Below are positions 60,678 to 64,000 of a stretch of DNA of 64,000 bases, piece by piece (the stretch's first letter is position 1; every line of letters begins with the position of its first letter). A program made the position numbers and the translations under genes. Origin of the DNA: Globodera rostochiensis. Lineage: Eukaryota; Nematoda; Chromadorea; Rhabditida; Heteroderidae. Location: positions 2,159,501-2,223,500 of the forward strand of contig JAEVLN010000001.1 in NCBI GenBank assembly GCA_018350325.1, given 5' to 3'. Under the pieces are notes generated by a model. It was not told the origin of the DNA. It did not search any database and saw nothing but the letters and a program-made list of their open reading frames with translations.

Positions 60678-62061
60678 ATGCGCCCTCTCCAAAATGCCAT
60701 TCTGCTGACGTGCTTCTTCTTTGTTGCACTCTTGCCGTGCCATTGCAACGGTTAACAAATTATAAAAAAAACATAAAATTCTTTTTTTAATCAATTTTAA
60801 TCATTTTTAAGGGCTTACATGCGGTGCTGGCATGAGAATGAACCAACGAGTGCATATCAATAGTACCGTGGAAGAATGTTCAGATCAACACATCACCTGC
60901 TTCTTGTTAAACTGCACAGCCGGTCAATTAAATCAATGCTTTTTGTTTGTTCCCCTCAGGGGGAGGGGGCGGCACTTTTCCGGTTTTGGCATCCCCCGGG
61001 GGGAGGGGGCGGCACCTTTCCGTTCGGTCACCCCCCCGGGGGGAGGGGGGCGGCACTTTTCCGCGTTCTTTCACCCCCCGGGGGGAGGGGGGCGGCACCT
61101 TTCCGTTCGGTCACCCCCCCCCCCCGGGGGGAGAGAAGCGGCACTTTTCCGCGTTCTTTCACCCCCCGGGGGAAGGGGGGCGGCACTTTTCCGCGTTCTT
61201 TCATCCCCCGGGGGGAGGGGGGCGGCACTCAAAGTCTATATAAACATGAATTTCTTATTTTGGCTTAGGCTTAAAGATAAGGAATAACACCGACAAATAT
61301 CGACTGCGCTTCGTTCAATGGAATTGTAGCGAGAGCACCGCCTCTGACGACGGCGGAAAGTGTAATGAAGCGGGGCTTGAACTTGCACTTGAAAAGCAAG
61401 AACCGGCAAAGAACACAACGCCATGGACGTGCCAATGCACTTTCGGCCCATTTAACCAATCCCTCGGTATACAAATTATGTCTGGAGGGGGGGGGCATGT
61501 TCGAGACTCAAACGTTTTTACTCGAGACTCGAGAACCAACTCCTGCTCCACCCCCCCCCCCCCCAAAATCGACAAATTTTCCGCGCAAGGTGACCATAAT
61601 AATTTTGCTGGTTTTTCAGAATTTGGAATGAAATTTAGAGCAATTTTCCTAACAAACATATACGGCCATTTTTTTTATTCCTGATTTTTGAGCTTTTCTC
61701 GAGTCAAGACCGAGACTCTCGAACATCCCGAATAATTTGTGTTCCCGATGCTTCAAGAAATGATCTGGGAGATTGTTGAATCGGGAACGAATAGGATCCG
61801 ATCAGAATTTGTTGTTTATATTTCCCCCCCCCCCCAAAAACAATTTTAGACTTGACCCCTGCGGGCATGGGCCCTAATCGCGGCGGTCGCCTCTTCGTCA
61901 AGACGCATTATTTGCTTTTTGCTCTGCAAATGATTATTGGTGCATTTTCGCGCAAATTAAATTTGAATTAAATTAAATTAAAAAAGCGATTAAACAATTT
62001 TAAATTCTTTTCAGGGTTTGTGCCGGCCATGTTTGTTGGCCTCAGCGGCCGCACTGCTTGA
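60678..62061 (+). CDS. 142-aa secreted, cysteine-rich, heavily N-glycosylated protein
   Basis: Four exons, 60678-60750, 60812-60922, 61269-61466 and 62015-62061, join in phase 1 at each junction. MRPLQNAILLTCFFFVALLP is a clear signal peptide. The mature part has about eight cysteines (LTCGAG, EECSD, ITCF, NCTAG, WNCSE, GKCN, WTCQC) and six N-glycosylation sequons (NST, NCT, NNT, NCS, NTT, NQS), a high density for its size, and ends in a hydrophobic FVPAMFVGLSGRTA. No membrane span is clear, although the C-terminal hydrophobic stretch could be a GPI or packing signal. The start ATG has an AT-rich leader. Intron 2 is filled with G/C palindromic repeats. No family recognised; a secreted nematode-specific protein is the best description. 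Confidence 0.6.
60950..61232 (+). repeat. Intronic CCCCCGGGGGGAGGGGGCGGCAC-type tandem array
   Basis: Six to seven imperfect units, each with a CCCCCGGGGGGAGG palindrome and GGCGGCACTTTTCCG, with either a CGTTCTTTC or GTTCGGTC linker; spacing alternates around 45-60 bp. It lies in intron 2 of the secreted-protein gene. Confidence 0.88.
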
Positions 62062-62204
62062 ACTTGAAGCAAATGCCTGATGGATGATTCATATTTATGT
62101 TTTATTTAAAAAATCATAGATTTTCTAAATCAATCCTTAAACCCATTTATTTTGATGATTTAAAAGTCAGCAGCGCCGTGTTAAGACAAAATGCCAACGT
62201 TTCA

Positions 62205-62405
62205 AAATGCCAACCAGGGGTCTAAGCCGGTCAAAATGCCAACCAGGGGGTCTAAGCCGGTCAAAATGCCAACCAGGGGGTCTAAGCCGGTCAAAATGCC
62301 AACCAGGGGGTCTAAGCCGGTCAAAATGCCAACCAGGGGGTCTAAACCGGTCAAAATGCCAACCAGGGGGTCTAAACCGGTCAAAATGCCAACCAGGGGT
62401 CTAAG
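62205..62405 (+). repeat. 30-bp tandem repeat, seven copies
   Basis: The unit is AAAATGCCAACCAGGGGG plus TCTAAGCCGGTC. The first and last copies are one base shorter in the G run. Copies differ only by an occasional AAGCC/AAACC change, so the array is recent. Each unit contains ATGCCA. Confidence 0.92.
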
Positions 62406-63208
62406 TCTTGGAATCCTAGGAAAAAGAAAGTTCACAAAGAGTTGTTGTGTGTTTTGTTCTAGTTGTGTTATTCGGGTGCGCGGGGCGGCGGAAGGGGGGG
62501 GGGGGTAAGTGCTGTTGAACTTGTCGACGTTCATTTGGCGAAAAAGAACTCGTCCCCTGGAGGGAAATGCAGGAATTTTTGGGGGGGGGGCATCGTAAAC
62601 GCTTCCGCATCGCATAATAATCATTCGCCCAACCAACTAAATGCATTCATTCATTCATCGATGGAGAGAGTTTCTGCTCATAATCAGGGTATAAGGGGGA
62701 GGAGGGATTTGGAAAATTCAACAAAAACCCCGAAATTTGGGCCTCATCCCCGACATTTCGACCCCGAGATCCCCCCCCCCCCCCCGAAGGGTCGGGGACA
62801 ACCCCCTTATTTGATATGCTCATTAATAACATTTTGCCAAAGATTTGGATGCGGTGAGTTCAATTCTTTGAATATATTTCCGAATTCAAAACTCTCAAAA
62901 TTCGATGCCAAGACTCTCGTCAAATCAATGGAATTTTATGTTCAAAACATCGATGACTTTTGCTAACGTTGCGGAAGCTTTGCGCAAATGCTTAGGCAAT
63001 TGATCAGGTCGGCTAACATTGTTCAGTTTGATCGGACATTTATTTAAGAACTGATTTAACACTGTTAACTGATCAGTGATCGATGGGCACGGCAATGATT
63101 TGCCCTTGAAAATAAGCATATGTAGGGCATAGATTAGCCCGAGCAGAAAGTGACCTTGATCTGATCTGTCGTCGATTTGGTTACGCAAAAAACACGGAAT
63201 CCCCTCAG
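62406..63208. other. Intergenic, upstream of the GT14 gene
   Basis: At 62829-62966 an acceptor-like TGCCAAAG leads into a plus frame ending FDAKTLVKSMEFYVQNIDDFC and stop, which could be a terminal exon but has no partner. C and G runs and TGATCA hexamers fill the rest. Confidence 0.35.
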
Positions 63209-63799
63209 GCAATGCCACTTTTCGTCCATTCCGTCGGCGGCACTCATCGGCTTCGGCACTCTTTTCTTGCTCATTTGGTGGCTTTCTATGGGCTTTTCCT
63301 CCGGCAATAACTTACTGATCGTCAATCAAACATTTACAATAAAACCGTCGAATTTAATTGTGTCACCCACGGATGCCAAAGGTAATTTTAGTGTAATTGT
63401 AATTTTGAGTTCAAAAATGGCATTTTGTAATGGCATTTTAAGTGCCAAATTCAAAATGGCACCTTGAATGCCAAATTCAAAATGGACGTGTTCCAAATGC
63501 TGAATTGGATCGGCAATTTTTAAGTCAGTCTACAGTCAAAAAATGAGCATTTGGCCGCTGCTTTCGGATCGTTGTGGCCCAAGCTCAGCCAATTAAACTG
63601 CAACAGTCTGCTAACCAATGGCATGAAGTTCAAGCAGTTCAGTGGTGGAAAATGGCGGCGCATTTTGCAGAAGGACCCGCCCCATGGCCATTTGGACACA
63701 AATTGCACCGCAATACGTGCCCGATGGCATTTTGTGGAGACGGCCGGCACGGCACGGGAGGCAAACTTTCCGTTGGCATTTGCGCGAACCGTGTTCAGG
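63209..63799 (+). CDS. GT14 / Branch-family N-acetylglucosaminyltransferase, N-terminal exons (gene runs past window)
   Basis: Two exons are readable: 63209-63381 and 63525-63799. The first encodes a signal anchor (ALIGFGTLFLLIWWLSMGF) as in Golgi type II transferases, then a short stem with an NQT sequon. The second holds NCNSLLTNG and, near its end, NCTAIRARWHFVETAG followed by FPLAFARTVF, which corresponds to the conserved C-x-x-IR-x-R-x-F and FPLAFARIV block at the start of the core-2/I-branching (GCNT) catalytic domain, a family much expanded in nematodes. The enzyme adds GlcNAc or xylose branches to glycans. A donor follows at 63800 (AGG then GTATGG) and the rest is not in the window. 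The first exon begins in phase 2, so an earlier exon carrying the start codon is still missing. Confidence 0.62.
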
Positions 63800-64000
63800 G
63801 TATGGCTTCACATTTTACGCAATCTACAACAGTCACAGCTAATCAAACAAAATCGGCGCTACCGGATTTGTGGGAGGGAATTTTACAATTTCAAAATTTG
63901 GAAATACCGTAATTTGAGCACAAAAAAAAGTGCCGGAATCAGCTGACTTCCTTAGTTTTAATCCTTTAGCCATGGTACAAAATTTTCATTATAATTTTTA

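Noticed and set aside
62925..63218. 97-codon minus-strand frame (MALPEGIPCFLRNQ...)
   Set aside because: It overlaps the GT14 exon start on the other strand and has no splice or domain support.

Overview
The window is animal nuclear DNA, most probably from a nematode. The real coding exons are short and separated by many introns of about 50-100 bp whose acceptors almost always read TTTTCAG or TTTTTAG. The recognisable proteins include a RUN-SH3 protein of the RUSC/UNC-14 type, a penta-EF-hand ALG-2 homologue and a nematode-style GT14 glycosyltransferase. A tylenchid (cyst-nematode-like) source is only a guess. No CRISPR array, prokaryotic operon or convincing tRNA or rRNA gene was seen. Exon models were built by hand from splice consensus and codon phase, so individual edges may be off by a base or two.

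Left third (1-30.7 kb). Six minus-strand genes are read from right to left: a 714-aa disordered protein with PP1-docking motifs (30714-25938), a single-pass membrane protein (23804-22420), an RRM protein with six WG repeats (21006-19047), a small thrombospondin-repeat membrane protein (18265-17375), a PDCD6/ALG-2 homologue (16679-14938) and the RUN-SH3 gene (6967 to beyond the left edge). Between the last two sits an apparently intact plus-strand CR1/T1-like non-LTR retrotransposon (9640-13927). It has a 47-bp target-site duplication, ORF1 and ORF2 linked by a -1 frameshift heptamer, and a chimeric 5' end that looks like a template jump. A 486-bp foldback element with 9-bp flanking repeats lies in the first intron of the PDCD6 gene.

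Middle (30.7-56 kb). This part is gene-poor. It is packed with G or C homopolymers of up to about 31 nt, minisatellites, purine-rich tracts, hundreds of short CCCC-N-GGGG palindromes and clusters of TGATCA. I found no gene here that I would defend; one possible exon is at 46551-46684.

Right end (56-64 kb). A plus-strand cluster of small membrane or secreted proteins appears: a 70-aa membrane protein, a three-exon 161-aa membrane protein, a four-exon 142-aa secreted protein rich in cysteines and N-glycosylation sites, and the first exons of a GT14 (Branch-family) glycosyltransferase that runs off the window. Diverged duplications and minisatellites fill the gaps between them.
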